Positions 1 to 8,483 of a stretch of DNA of 10,985 bases are shown here, piece by piece. The notes below the pieces were generated by a model that made no database searches, was not told the origin of the DNA, and saw nothing but the letters and a program-made list of their open reading frames with translations. Origin of the DNA: Fidelibacterota bacterium UBA1611 (GTDB taxonomy: Bacteria > Fidelibacterota > Marinisomatia > Marinisomatales > UBA1611); NCBI GenBank assembly GCA_002321855.1, contig DCMX01000007.1:1-10985 (forward strand). Direction: 5' to 3'. How positions within the stretch are numbered: the first letter of the stretch is position 1; each line of letters starts with the position of its first letter. Made by a program: the position numbers and the translations under genes.

Positions 1-1548
1 GCATGTAAAAGCGAACATGATATCCCAATAGGTGTAAATCGTACCCATGTGAAATATATTGAGAAGGGGCTATTCCCGAATAATAAAAGGGAATTCGCGG
101 TCCACCGCTGTAATCATTGCGCTGATGCTCCTTGTGTTGAGATTTGCCCCACGACCGCCTTGTATACACGAAAGGATGGCATAGTTGACTTTGATAATGA
201 CCGCTGCATTGGCTGCAAAAGCTGTATGCAGGCCTGTCCCTATGATGCACTCTATATAGATCCGAATACCAATACAGCAGCTAAGTGCAATTATTGTGCC
301 CACAGGATAGATGGTGGGTATGAACCTGCCTGTGTGATAGTTTGTCCGGTAGAGGCGATAGTATCTGGAGATCTAGATGACCCAGACTCAAAGATCGCTA
401 CATTGGTTGCCAATGAGGATGTGACCGTTCGAAAACCGGAAAAGGGAACAAAACCACAGCTATATTATGTCAATGGGAGCTCTGAGATGCTATCTCCTGC
501 TGCTACTGATCGCAAAGATAGTTATGCCTGGAGTGAGCAAATAGCTGGGGTAGGTCATTTTGCGAAATATGCGGACGAACGAGTGAATGAATCGGACCGA
601 GGAAGTCTTTTGCTCCAATTGGCCTTGGAGAACCATGCAAAAAGTGGAACAGCTATTGATCAGCGTGCGGTAGATAATGTACAGAAGGAATTATCATATT
701 ACCAGGATCAGGATACTCAACGAGTATATGATACGCCATCTAAAGGAGTACTCTGGGGCTGGCAGGTACCATCCTATATCTGGACAAAAGCGATCGCTGC
801 TGGCACCTTTATGATATTATCACTAATAGAGATAATGGGATTAACACTTTCTGAGAAAGTGCAAATAGAAGCACTATCCACTTCATTATTCTTCATGATT
901 ATTACAGCATTTCTGCTCATAGCGGATCTAGATCGTCCAGACCGATTCCTTTATGTTCTTTTACGCCCAAACTGGACGTCCTGGCTGGTTCGGGGATCAT
1001 ATATTATCACAGCATTTAGCGGGACCGTAGCACTGTTAATCATAGGGTATTGGATCGGCTGGGATCTTTCCTGGATAAAAATCCCGGGCTTTTTTCTTGC
1101 TTTTTTATCAGCTGTTTATACGGCATTCTTGTTCAACCAAGCCAAAGCTCGTGACCATTGGCAGTCACCTTTATTATGGATTCATATGCTGATCCATTCC
1201 CTCATGGCAGGAACAGTTATAATATTGATCTTAGGATCGAACGAGGTTCAGCAATTGATCGGATTGCTGAACGGATTGATCACTCTTAATCTCATTCTGC
1301 TTATGATCGATATACTGGTTCCACATCGCAGTATTGATAATCGTAAAACGGTTTTCATGATGAAAAGAGGTTACTTTTTTCTTTGGTCTACTGCAGGTAT
1401 CTTGATCGGGAATCTCCTTCCACTTTTGATGATAGTAGGTGATTATGGTACATCGATCACTATATTGGCTGGATTATTTGTTCTCCTTGGTATCTTTCTA
1501 ACGGAATATGTGCGGGTGTATGCTCCGCAGATCGTGTCTTTGAGTTAG
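1..1548 (+). CDS. Fused [4Fe-4S] ferredoxin (NrfC/PsrB-like) and NrfD/PsrC-like membrane subunit, 5' partial
   Basis: Electron-transfer plus membrane subunit of a complex iron-sulfur molybdoenzyme; it should pass electrons between the molybdopterin subunit encoded next and the quinone pool. The frame is open from base 1 and codons 1-16 read like family sequence (ACKSEHDIPIGVNRTHVKYI), so the GTG at 49 is internal and the true start lies upstream. Counting codons from base 1, Cys2 is the last Cys of cluster motif 1. Motif 2 is C37/C40/C45/C49, motif 3 is C69/C72/C75/C79, and motif 4 is C96/C99/C111/C115, giving four [4Fe-4S] clusters in total. A soluble linker covers about 130-245. Eight hydrophobic helices then run from about 258 to 502, opening with GVLWGWQVPSYIWTKAIAAG, which is typical of NrfD/PsrC. 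The C-terminus looks complete. In most relatives these two parts are separate genes, so the fusion is notable. The catalytic subunit starts 8 nt downstream. Family certain; substrate unknown. Confidence 0.93.
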   Translation, partial: ACKSEHDIPIGVNRTHVKYIEKGLFPNNKREFAVHRCNHCADAPCVEICPTTALYTRKDGIVDFDNDRCIGCKSCMQACPYDALYIDPNTNTAAKCNYCAHRIDGGYEPACVIVCPVEAIVSGDLDDPDSKIATLVANEDVTVRKPEKGTKPQLYYVNGSSEMLSPAATDRKDSYAWSEQIAGVGHFAKYADERVNESDRGSLLLQLALENHAKSGTAIDQRAVDNVQKELSYYQDQDTQRVYDTPSKGVLWGWQVPSYIWTKAIAAGTFMILSLIEIMGLTLSEKVQIEALSTSLFFMIITAFLLIADLDRPDRFLYVLLRPNWTSWLVRGSYIITAFSGTVALLIIGYWIGWDLSWIKIPGFFLAFLSAVYTAFLFNQAKARDHWQSPLLWIHMLIHSLMAGTVIILILGSNEVQQLIGLLNGLITLNLILLMIDILVPHRSIDNRKTVFMMKRGYFFLWSTAGILIGNLLPLLMIVGDYGTSITILAGLFVLLGIFLTEYVRVYAPQIVSLS

Positions 1549-1556
1549 GTTGGATA

Positions 1557-4409
1557 ATGAAAAGAACTTGGATAGAGAAGATTTCTGAGTCGGTTGGATT
1601 GATACCTAAAATATCCCATCATTTAGATCGGTCTGAAGAATTGAAAATGGAAGGTCCAAAGCCGCTGTACAAATATCCGGACCCTAGCGAATGGGATGAT
1701 TTTATAGAATTGGATCCCCAATCTTGGCCAGAGAGAAAAGAACGACACTATTCCATTATACCTACAACCTGCTTTAACTGTGAATCTGCCTGTGGACTGT
1801 TGGCCTACATAGATAAGGATACGAATAAGGTTCGCAAATTCGAAGGCAATCCTCATCATCCTGGAAGCCGGGGTCGGAACTGTGCAAAGGGTCCGGCCAC
1901 TATAAATCAGATCAATGATACAGAGAGAATATTGTACCCATTAAAAAGGGTCGGTAAACGTGGTGAAGGAAAATGGGAACCAATCTCCTGGGATCAGGTA
2001 CTGGATGAGATCTCTGAAAAGATTAGGGTCAGCTTGGAGGCCGGGTTCAAGGATAGAGTGATGTATCATGTAGGTCGACCAGGCCATGAAGGCTACGCTG
2101 AGAGGGTACTGAGAGCATGGGGGGTCGATGGGCACAACAGTCATACGAATATCTGTTCTGCCGGAGCGCGAACCGGATATGCACTCTGGCATAAGTTCGA
2201 TCGCCCAAGTCCGGACCATACAAATGCCAAGGTTATTCTGCTTGCGTCATCCCATCTTGAAACAGGGCACTATTTCAATCCACACGCTCAGCGTATAATC
2301 GAAGGAATGATGAAAGGTGCTAAACTGATAGTTTTGGACCCTCGCCTTTCTAACACTGCTTCTATGGCCGATGAATGGATGCCAACTTATCCAGGTAGTG
2401 AGTCAGCTGTATTCATGGCTATGGCCAAGATCATATTGGATGAAAAAATGTATGATAGGATCTATATGAAGAACTGGGTGAACTGGGATGAATATTTGAT
2501 AAATCTCTACCCGGAAGATAATGTTGATTTCGATGTATTTATAATGCGTTTAAGCCAAGAATGGTCTGAGTATACACCTGAATTCGCTGCGAAAGAGTCC
2601 GGGATCGATTCAGAACAGATCATACGGGTAGCCAGATTCATCGGGGAGGCTGGGAGCAAATTCTCATCTCATGTATGGCGGGGGGCTTCGATCGGTAACT
2701 TGGGAGGCTGGCAGGTTGCCAGAACCCTACACCTTTTGAGTGTATTGACTGGATCTGTAGGTACAGAAGGAGGCACAGCGCCAAACGGCTGGCATAAATT
2801 CCATCCAAGTTTATTTGATGATCCACCTGATCCGGATAATTGGAATGAACTCATCTGGCCACCAGAGTATACCTTGTCGCATTATGAGATGAGTGAGATA
2901 CTACCTCATCTGTTAAAAGATAACCGCGGAAAACTGGATGTCTATTTTACTCGGGTCTTTAATCCCGTATGGACCTATCCAGATGGATTCACGTGGATCG
3001 AAATGCTATCAGATACGGATAAGATCGGCTGCCATATTGCTTTGACCCCGACCTGGAATGAAACGGCATTCTTTGCTGATTATGTTCTGCCAATGGGTCA
3101 CGCTTCTGAGCGTCATGATATTAATTCTTATGAGACCCACGCTGGGGTCTGGATCGCTTTTCGTCAACCGGTATTGAGGGAAAAGGCTCGGCGGGATGGA
3201 AAAGATGTAAAATATACCTACGAAGTAAATCCAGGAGAAGTGTGGGAAGAAGATGAATTCTGGATAGAGTTGTCCTGGCGGATCGATAAGGGTGACCAGC
3301 TTGGTATCCGTGATCATTTCCTGAGTCCCTATCGAAAAGGTGAGAAAATCAGAATTGATGAATATTATCGCTATATTTTTGAGCATACCGAAGGTCTTCC
3401 CGAAAAGGCTGAGCAAGAGGGCCTGACCCCGTTGGATTATATGCGCAGGTATGGTGCATACTTGGTGAAACCATCGGTCTATAAGAAGAATGAGCTTGAG
3501 CTATCGCCTGATGTGATAGCTGATTCAAATGTGGCTGACAATGGCCAGATATTCAAGAATGGTAGCGTTATTGGAATTCATTTAGATGGAAAAAATTGTA
3601 CGGGTTTCCCTACGCCATCGAGGCGGCAAGAGATCTATTCTAAGACCATGGTTGATTTTGGTTATTTGGAACATGCTACCCCTGGATATCGGATAAGGAG
3701 TCACATACATCCAGATAATTTGGATAAGGGGAAAAATGAATATGTGTTATTACCCAATTTTCGTCTTCCAACACACATCCATTCCAGATCAGCAAACTCT
3801 AAATGGTTAGCAGAGATCGCCCATCGGAATCCTATCTGGATACATACAAATGACGCTGATAGATTGAACGTTGAGACAGGGCATTTGCTTAAAATTAGTA
3901 CCGAGATCGGCTGGTTCGTCGATAAGGTCTGGGTCACAGAAGCTATTAAGCCTGGTGTGGTGGCCTGTTCACACCATATCGGTCGCTGGCGCCGTAAACA
4001 GGATGACGGCAACCGGTTCATGACAAGTACGATAGATATAAAAAATATGGGAGATGGAAAATGGAAGATGGAAGTTCTCAAAGGGGTCGAACCTTGGAAA
4101 ACGGATGATGCAGATACCAAACGGATATGGTGGAGAGATGGTGGTGTCCATCAAAATATAACCCACCCTGCAAATCCTGATCCGATCTCTGGTGCACATT
4201 GCTGGCTTCAAAAAGTTAGCCTATCCATTCCAGGGCCGGATGAGAGATATGGTGACGTATTTGTAGATACCAATAGATCCTTCGAACATTTTAAGAAATG
4301 GAATACGTGGGCCAAGGAGAAAGAAACTCACCCTGACGGTTTACGGAGACCTCTGTGGATGACCAGGCCGCTTGCCCCGCAAAAACGGCATTTTTATTTA
4401 GATGAATAA
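1557..4409 (+). CDS. Molybdopterin oxidoreductase catalytic subunit (DMSO reductase superfamily, PsrA/PhsA/SoeA-like)
   Basis: Catalytic subunit, 950 residues, predicted to carry a bis-MGD Mo (or W) cofactor and one [4Fe-4S] cluster. The N-terminal cluster motif is C72-x2-C75-x3-C79-x29-C109, followed by K111. NSHTNICSAGAR (194-205) places C200 where Cys-ligated members bind the metal. The C-terminal dinucleotide-binding domain starts near 728 (YVLLPNFRLPTHIHSRSAN) and contains ACSHHIGRW near 804. The first ~65 residues are polar and charged, with no twin-arginine motif or hydrophobic signal, and no such sequence is visible in-frame just upstream. The enzyme therefore probably stays in the cytoplasm, unlike Tat-exported PsrA/PhsA and like SoeA sulfite dehydrogenases. 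It follows the FeS-NrfD gene by 8 nt, a clear cotranscribed partner. Superfamily assignment is firm. Sulfite oxidation, sulfur-compound reduction, or an uncharacterised substrate all remain possible. Confidence 0.93.
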   Translation: MKRTWIEKISESVGLIPKISHHLDRSEELKMEGPKPLYKYPDPSEWDDFIELDPQSWPERKERHYSIIPTTCFNCESACGLLAYIDKDTNKVRKFEGNPHHPGSRGRNCAKGPATINQINDTERILYPLKRVGKRGEGKWEPISWDQVLDEISEKIRVSLEAGFKDRVMYHVGRPGHEGYAERVLRAWGVDGHNSHTNICSAGARTGYALWHKFDRPSPDHTNAKVILLASSHLETGHYFNPHAQRIIEGMMKGAKLIVLDPRLSNTASMADEWMPTYPGSESAVFMAMAKIILDEKMYDRIYMKNWVNWDEYLINLYPEDNVDFDVFIMRLSQEWSEYTPEFAAKESGIDSEQIIRVARFIGEAGSKFSSHVWRGASIGNLGGWQVARTLHLLSVLTGSVGTEGGTAPNGWHKFHPSLFDDPPDPDNWNELIWPPEYTLSHYEMSEILPHLLKDNRGKLDVYFTRVFNPVWTYPDGFTWIEMLSDTDKIGCHIALTPTWNETAFFADYVLPMGHASERHDINSYETHAGVWIAFRQPVLREKARRDGKDVKYTYEVNPGEVWEEDEFWIELSWRIDKGDQLGIRDHFLSPYRKGEKIRIDEYYRYIFEHTEGLPEKAEQEGLTPLDYMRRYGAYLVKPSVYKKNELELSPDVIADSNVADNGQIFKNGSVIGIHLDGKNCTGFPTPSRRQEIYSKTMVDFGYLEHATPGYRIRSHIHPDNLDKGKNEYVLLPNFRLPTHIHSRSANSKWLAEIAHRNPIWIHTNDADRLNVETGHLLKISTEIGWFVDKVWVTEAIKPGVVACSHHIGRWRRKQDDGNRFMTSTIDIKNMGDGKWKMEVLKGVEPWKTDDADTKRIWWRDGGVHQNITHPANPDPISGAHCWLQKVSLSIPGPDERYGDVFVDTNRSFEHFKKWNTWAKEKETHPDGLRRPLWMTRPLAPQKRHFYLDE

Positions 4410-4458
4410 AGTTATCCTGAAAGAAATAGACAAAAGGGAACCGTAATTCAATACCAGC

Positions 4459-5343
4459 ATGAAGTTTTTAATTGCTATAGGAAGTAAGGAATATTCTGAG
4501 TCCACCCTCCGAGTAGGAATGCAGATAGCAAAATCATTCCAGGCTGCGGTCACTATTGCATATGTAGGACCAAAGATCAGTGATTTTTCTTTACCACATG
4601 TGAGGTTGGCACAGGAACGTATGGAAGAATGGGACTTTGATAGGCCAGGTGTAGATGTATTGGAGTGGGCCTTTAATTTTCTATCAGAAAATGATTATAT
4701 CACGCCTACGACCATTGAGTCCGGTTTCCCTAAGAACACTTTAGTTCAGACAGATGGTAGTCGGTGTGAACTCTATCTGCAGGGTACGATCTCCAAAGAT
4801 GTCAATCTTATATTACGCAATGGGGATATAATCTCAGAACTGCGTGATGAAGTTAATAGAGGCGGATTTGATGTAACGATCATTGGTGGAAGTCAAAAGC
4901 GCCGTATGGCCCATGATCTGATACAGTACATAGGAAGCTCGATCCTAATCGTGAATAAATATAGTCAGGACAAGACATATGGTCTATTGTTACCGGTTGA
5001 TGACTCAATGAAAACACCGCAGGCTGTGAAGTATGGCGTTCGGGTTGCACAAGCGTTTGGGATAAAGGTAGACCTGTTGACCGTATCTAGAACAAATGAA
5101 TTTGGTACAGGCTACAAAAATGCTGCGAACCGAGCAGCAAAAATGATGCGTCGAATGGGGATTGAGCATGAGAGTCACTTCAAGCACGGAGATCCTGTGA
5201 CAGTTATTCGTGAAACAGCAGGTAATGATCACATCATAGTAATGGGTACATCTACAAAAAATCCGATCGCAAAATTTTTTATGGGCAGCAAACCACTGCA
5301 GATCCTGAGATCAAATTCATGTCCGATCTTAATTGTTAAATAA
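4459..5343 (+). CDS. Tandem-domain universal stress protein (UspA family)
   Basis: A 294-residue cytoplasmic protein built from two Usp domains, about 1-168 and 173-294. The second domain keeps the nucleotide-binding signature: the Asp pair in LLPVDDS (D181/D182) and G263-x2-T266-x9-G276-S277, the usual G-x2-G-x9-G-S loop with Thr for the second Gly. The first domain has Gly in place of the early Asp (IAIGSKE), a longer middle segment (about 80-120), and no room for the GS phosphate loop between GGSQ (143) and the final strand SILIV. It therefore probably does not bind ATP. The ATG at 4459 gives the typical MKFLIAIG first strand; no good Shine-Dalgarno is near it. It lies 49 nt after the molybdoenzyme gene with no terminator between, and 15 nt before the transporter. 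Usp genes beside respiratory or transporter genes often encode regulatory nucleotide sensors; that role here is inference. Confidence 0.9.
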   Translation: MKFLIAIGSKEYSESTLRVGMQIAKSFQAAVTIAYVGPKISDFSLPHVRLAQERMEEWDFDRPGVDVLEWAFNFLSENDYITPTTIESGFPKNTLVQTDGSRCELYLQGTISKDVNLILRNGDIISELRDEVNRGGFDVTIIGGSQKRRMAHDLIQYIGSSILIVNKYSQDKTYGLLLPVDDSMKTPQAVKYGVRVAQAFGIKVDLLTVSRTNEFGTGYKNAANRAAKMMRRMGIEHESHFKHGDPVTVIRETAGNDHIIVMGTSTKNPIAKFFMGSKPLQILRSNSCPILIVK

Positions 5344-5358
5344 TAAAGTGTAGACCCT

Positions 5359-6777
5359 TTGCTTCAGCATATCATTTTTTGGCTAACCCAGAAGCGTTGG
5401 TTGCTTTTTGCATTAGGGGTTGGCACTCTATTATTATTTTTACCAGTTCCATCCAGTATGGAATCAATGCGGGGCGAGACCATGGCGGACCCGATAAAGG
5501 CCTACCGAACGATGATCATTGTAATAATGGCAATTATTCTGATCATTTTTGAACCGATACCATTGCCTGCTGTGGCACTTATGATCCTATTTCTCCAGGT
5601 CGTGCTGGGAATAGATGGTCCAAATGGTGTGGCACAATCCTTTATGAATGATGCGGTCTTTTTTATAATGGGATCCCTGATGTTAGCGGTGGCTATTGTG
5701 AGCCAGGGATTAGACTCGCGGCTTGCACTCTTGATCATCAGGTTCACAGGGAATAAAACATGGCGTATTACATTAGGTTTTGTAGGGGTCTCAGCATTTC
5801 TTTCCTCTTTCATTGGTGAGCATACTGTAACAGCAATGATGATGCCGGTGGGTCTCACTCTTATTCATAATACCAGCACTGATCGGGAGAAAACTAAAAA
5901 TCTGGCCGCATTGATACTTTTTTCCATCGCCTATGGGAGTGCCATGGGATCCATTGGTACTCCCTCGGGCGGCGGACGTAATGTGATCATGATCGGCTAT
6001 TGGCAAGAATTCGGGTTTGGGGATATCTCCTATCTGGGATGGATGAGATACACATACCCGATGTTATTGATAGAAATACCGTTCGCTGTAGCAATCCTCT
6101 GGTTCACATTTCGGCCTACACAAAAGGTGCTGGATTCTGCAGTTCGAAAATTAAAAGTTCAGGTGGCAAGGAGGGGGGCAATGACAGGTCAGAATATATT
6201 AGCGATCATTGTATTTCTTATCGTCTTCTTAGGATGGGTATTCCTTAGCAAAAAGATCGGATTAGGTATCATAGCTTTGATAGGTGTCTTTCTGTATCTG
6301 GTCTTAGGCTTGATCCGCTGGTCCGATCTGAATCGAAATACCAACTGGGGTGTTATCCTGCTCTTTGGAGCGGCTGTATCAATTGGACTACAGATGAAAG
6401 AGACCGGGGCGGCGCTTTGGATCGCCAATTCAGCGATAGACATAATGAAACTCCTAAGTGAAGATATTTCTATTTTACGTTGGCTGGTCTCTGTTCTGTT
6501 AACTGGGGTTCTGACCAATCTTCTCAGTAATGCTGCTACGGTGGCTGTGGTCGGTCCTATCGTGTTGAATTTGGGAGGTGATCCAATTGTAATGGGATTT
6601 TCAACTGCGATCGCGTCGGCATTCGCCTATTTAACAGTTGTTGCTTCGCCAACATGTATGATCATACATAGCAGCGGTTTGGTTAAGCAGTCGGATTTTC
6701 TGAAAGCTGGCTGGAAAATGTTTATTATGTCTATTATTATTCTTTTTATCATATCAAAATTCTGGGCAGTTTCATAA
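5359..6777 (+). CDS. DASS/SLC13-family anion:sodium symporter-like permease
   Basis: Polytopic inner-membrane transporter, 472 residues, about 11 hydrophobic segments. The family moves sulfate, di- and tricarboxylates or related anions, usually with Na+. Two pseudo-symmetric halves are visible. The first re-entrant hairpin region reads SFIGEHTVTAMMMPVG (150-165), with EHT where characterised members carry SNT, followed by SIGTPSGGGRN (198-208). The second half has LLSNAATVAVVGPI (388-401), with SNA in place of SNT, then ASPTCMIIHSSG (429-440). An in-frame stop at 5344-5346 makes TTG 5359 the first usable start; it keeps a hydrophobic helix at residues 14-30. The ATG at 5458 is a shorter alternative that would lose that helix. 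No Shine-Dalgarno is seen at the TTG, so translational coupling to the Usp gene 15 nt upstream is likely. It may import the substrate or export the product of the molybdoenzyme; this is inference from position. Confidence 0.87.
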   Translation: MLQHIIFWLTQKRWLLFALGVGTLLLFLPVPSSMESMRGETMADPIKAYRTMIIVIMAIILIIFEPIPLPAVALMILFLQVVLGIDGPNGVAQSFMNDAVFFIMGSLMLAVAIVSQGLDSRLALLIIRFTGNKTWRITLGFVGVSAFLSSFIGEHTVTAMMMPVGLTLIHNTSTDREKTKNLAALILFSIAYGSAMGSIGTPSGGGRNVIMIGYWQEFGFGDISYLGWMRYTYPMLLIEIPFAVAILWFTFRPTQKVLDSAVRKLKVQVARRGAMTGQNILAIIVFLIVFLGWVFLSKKIGLGIIALIGVFLYLVLGLIRWSDLNRNTNWGVILLFGAAVSIGLQMKETGAALWIANSAIDIMKLLSEDISILRWLVSVLLTGVLTNLLSNAATVAVVGPIVLNLGGDPIVMGFSTAIASAFAYLTVVASPTCMIIHSSGLVKQSDFLKAGWKMFIMSIIILFIISKFWAVS

Positions 6778-6891
6778 TTGTTTTGCCAGAAATTTTCCAC
6801 TAACATTCAATTGCACTTTTTATTATAGAACCAAAAAATTATTAGCTGGAACCTTTGTTAAATCTAATCCAATTGTAAAGGAAGTATAGAT

Positions 6892-8133
6892 ATGTCTAAA
6901 AAAACATCAAGTGTTAATGCCGCAACAGGCGCTTATCAGCGTGCTGTAGAGCTTCTTGGACTCAAACCCAATATAGCACGCGCCCTTGAGATGCCAGATA
7001 GAGAGCTCACAGTAGAGGTGCGTTTCAGGAGAGACAATGGTGAGGTTATGAGTTTGTTAGGGTTCCGAGTTCAGCATAATAACACGCGAGGACCCTTTAA
7101 GGGCGGAATCAGATACCATCATCACGTGGACCTTGCAGAGGTCAGGGCACTGGCCACGTTAATGACTTGGAAGACCGCGCTACTGGATATTCCCTACGGT
7201 GGAGGAAAAGGTGGGATTGCGATAGACCCCAGTGAATTTAGCAATTATGAGCTCGAACGGTTATCAAGGAAATTTTTTAGGGCAATCGATCCCGTGATCG
7301 GTCCAAACATTGATATCCCTGCTCCAGACGTAAATACAAGCCCAGTGGTCATGGGATGGTTCATGGATGAATATAGTCAGGCACATGGCTATACGCCCGC
7401 AATCGTAACTGGGAAGCCTCTTGAGCTTGGTGGATCTGAAGGCAGAGAACATGCCACAGGAAAGGGTACCGCAATAACGGTGAGAGAAACAGCCAACAAA
7501 TATGATATAGATCTAGACAAATCTACGGTTGTCATTCAAGGTTTTGGTAATGTGGGATCATTTGCAGCCAAATTTCTTGATGAATATGGCTGTAAAATAG
7601 TTGGAGTGAGTGATGTTACTGGTGGTATACATGAACCGGATGGGCTTGAGATCCCAAGTCTGTTTGATTACAATTATAATAACAGAACCATTGATGGTTG
7701 TGGCCAAGGTAAAAAAATAACTAATGATGAATTATTAACTTTGGAATGTGATTTTCTGATTCCTGCTGCACTGGGAGGCTCCATCAATAAAGAAAATGTT
7801 GATACTTTGAATTGCAGGTTTGTTATAGAGGCAGCCAATGGGCCAGTGACACCCAAAGCCGCTGAAACTCTTTGGGAAAATAGTGTGCCAGTCATACCGG
7901 ATATTCTTACAAATGCCGGTGGTGTAACGGTCTCCTATTTCGAATGGGTTCAAAATCTGCAGCAATTCAAATGGGAGTTAGAAGAGGTAGACACAAAACT
8001 TGAGACTAAAATGGTGAAGGCTTTTAAAGAAGTTTATAATATAAAGGTTGAAAAAAAAGTTCCAATGCGAATTGCATCTTTTATGGTTGCGATCGATAGA
8101 GTGGCACGCTCATATGATCTTAGGGGGGTTTGA
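6892..8133 (+). CDS. gdhA: Glutamate dehydrogenase (Glu/Leu/Phe/Val dehydrogenase family)
   Basis: Cytoplasmic NAD(P)-dependent enzyme interconverting glutamate with 2-oxoglutarate and ammonium. At 413 residues it matches the usual length of the hexameric bacterial type. The N-terminal substrate domain has K70 in FKGGIRYH, K94, and catalytic K106 in IPYGGGKGGI (100-109). The Rossmann fold carries GFGNVGSF (217-224). NAGGVTVSYFEWVQN (341-355) includes S348, where glutamate-specific enzymes contact the side-chain carboxylate; this argues against leucine dehydrogenase, which is also shorter. Cofactor preference is not clear from the second strand (VGVSDVTG). ATG 6892 is supported by AAAGGAAG at 6877-6884, 7 nt upstream. 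The 114-nt gap before it holds no clear terminator, so it may have its own promoter or receive read-through from the transporter operon. The symbol is generic for the family. Confidence 0.95.
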   Translation: MSKKTSSVNAATGAYQRAVELLGLKPNIARALEMPDRELTVEVRFRRDNGEVMSLLGFRVQHNNTRGPFKGGIRYHHHVDLAEVRALATLMTWKTALLDIPYGGGKGGIAIDPSEFSNYELERLSRKFFRAIDPVIGPNIDIPAPDVNTSPVVMGWFMDEYSQAHGYTPAIVTGKPLELGGSEGREHATGKGTAITVRETANKYDIDLDKSTVVIQGFGNVGSFAAKFLDEYGCKIVGVSDVTGGIHEPDGLEIPSLFDYNYNNRTIDGCGQGKKITNDELLTLECDFLIPAALGGSINKENVDTLNCRFVIEAANGPVTPKAAETLWENSVPVIPDILTNAGGVTVSYFEWVQNLQQFKWELEEVDTKLETKMVKAFKEVYNIKVEKKVPMRIASFMVAIDRVARSYDLRGV

Positions 8134-8483
8134 ATTATATAATTACTATCTAAAGTAAAAGATCGGATTTAGAATTTTTTTTACTGGAAAAATAAATTCT
8201 GTTAACTATACTCAAAAAGTGTTGGGAATGGGTTGATAGAAACGATATATACTATCTATTTTATCCCTATCTGAAATAAGTAAAATACTTTTCCAACAGT
8301 GCAAATCGATGTTTACACCAAATTCAATCGTGATTATGTGGTTTGATAGGGTATGAAGACACATTACCGGGAAAATTATTTTTCCTACCAAGCATTTAGA
8401 ATCTTTGGCAGGGAAATAATGTTTCAACTAAATTTAGCATCAAGTATTCTGGAATAATTTTGATTCAATAAAGAGGAGGATCT
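8134..8483. other. 350-base intergenic region without a convincing gene
   Basis: AT-rich gap between glutamate dehydrogenase and the PuuD-like gene. It contains an AT-rich hairpin at 8171-8200 (listed separately), a short palindrome AATTATATAATT overlapping the dehydrogenase stop (8133-8144), and a minor hairpin GGAAAA-TTAT-TTTTCC (8370-8385). A 71-codon open frame on the - strand (8212-8427) resembles no known protein, has no neighbouring partner and is probably chance. A weak promoter-like pair, TTTCAA (8422-8427) and TATTCT (8445-8450) with 17-nt spacing, could serve the downstream gene, but its match to consensus is poor. The end of the region has a strong Shine-Dalgarno, AGGAGG at 8474-8479. 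No tRNA or known riboswitch was recognised. Confidence 0.6.
8171..8200 (+). terminator. Possible weak AT-rich hairpin after glutamate dehydrogenase
   Basis: AGAATTTTTTTT (8171-8182) pairs with AAAAATAAATTCT (8188-8200) around an ACTGG loop: 12 base pairs with one bulged T at 8193. It has no GC-rich core and no following T run, unlike the two clear terminators in this window, although the outer GAAT/ATTC bases resemble theirs. It may be a transcript-end stabilising structure or chance in AT-rich DNA. Confidence 0.25.

Noticed and set aside
49..51. GTG at 49 as the start of the FeS-NrfD gene
   Set aside because: The frame is open back to base 1, and the 16 preceding codons match the family, including the last Cys of the first cluster motif, so the gene begins outside the window.
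1557..1700. Possible Tat signal on the molybdoenzyme
   Set aside because: No RR motif or hydrophobic stretch in the first 65 residues, nor in the readable upstream frame; KRTW at the start is not a Tat motif.
2139..2172. Selenocysteine or frameshift near the Mo-ligand position
   Set aside because: The codon at residue 200 is an ordinary TGT cysteine and the frame is uninterrupted.
3701..4120. 139-codon open frame on the - strand inside the molybdoenzyme gene
   Set aside because: It overlaps a strongly conserved cofactor-binding domain, and its product has no recognisable domain; a shadow frame. The same holds for the 135-codon frame at 3009-3416.
6608..6616. GCGATCGC octamer as a HIP1-type repeat
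   Set aside because: Essentially isolated in the window and within coding sequence; GATCG-rich words here follow codon preference.
8370..8385. Hairpin GGAAAA-TTAT-TTTTCC as a terminator
   Set aside because: The stem is only 6 bp with no following T run and no gene ending just before it.
8212..8427. 71-codon - strand open frame in the 350-base gap
   Set aside because: No clear ribosome site, recognisable motif or partner was seen; AT-rich intergenic DNA can give this by chance.
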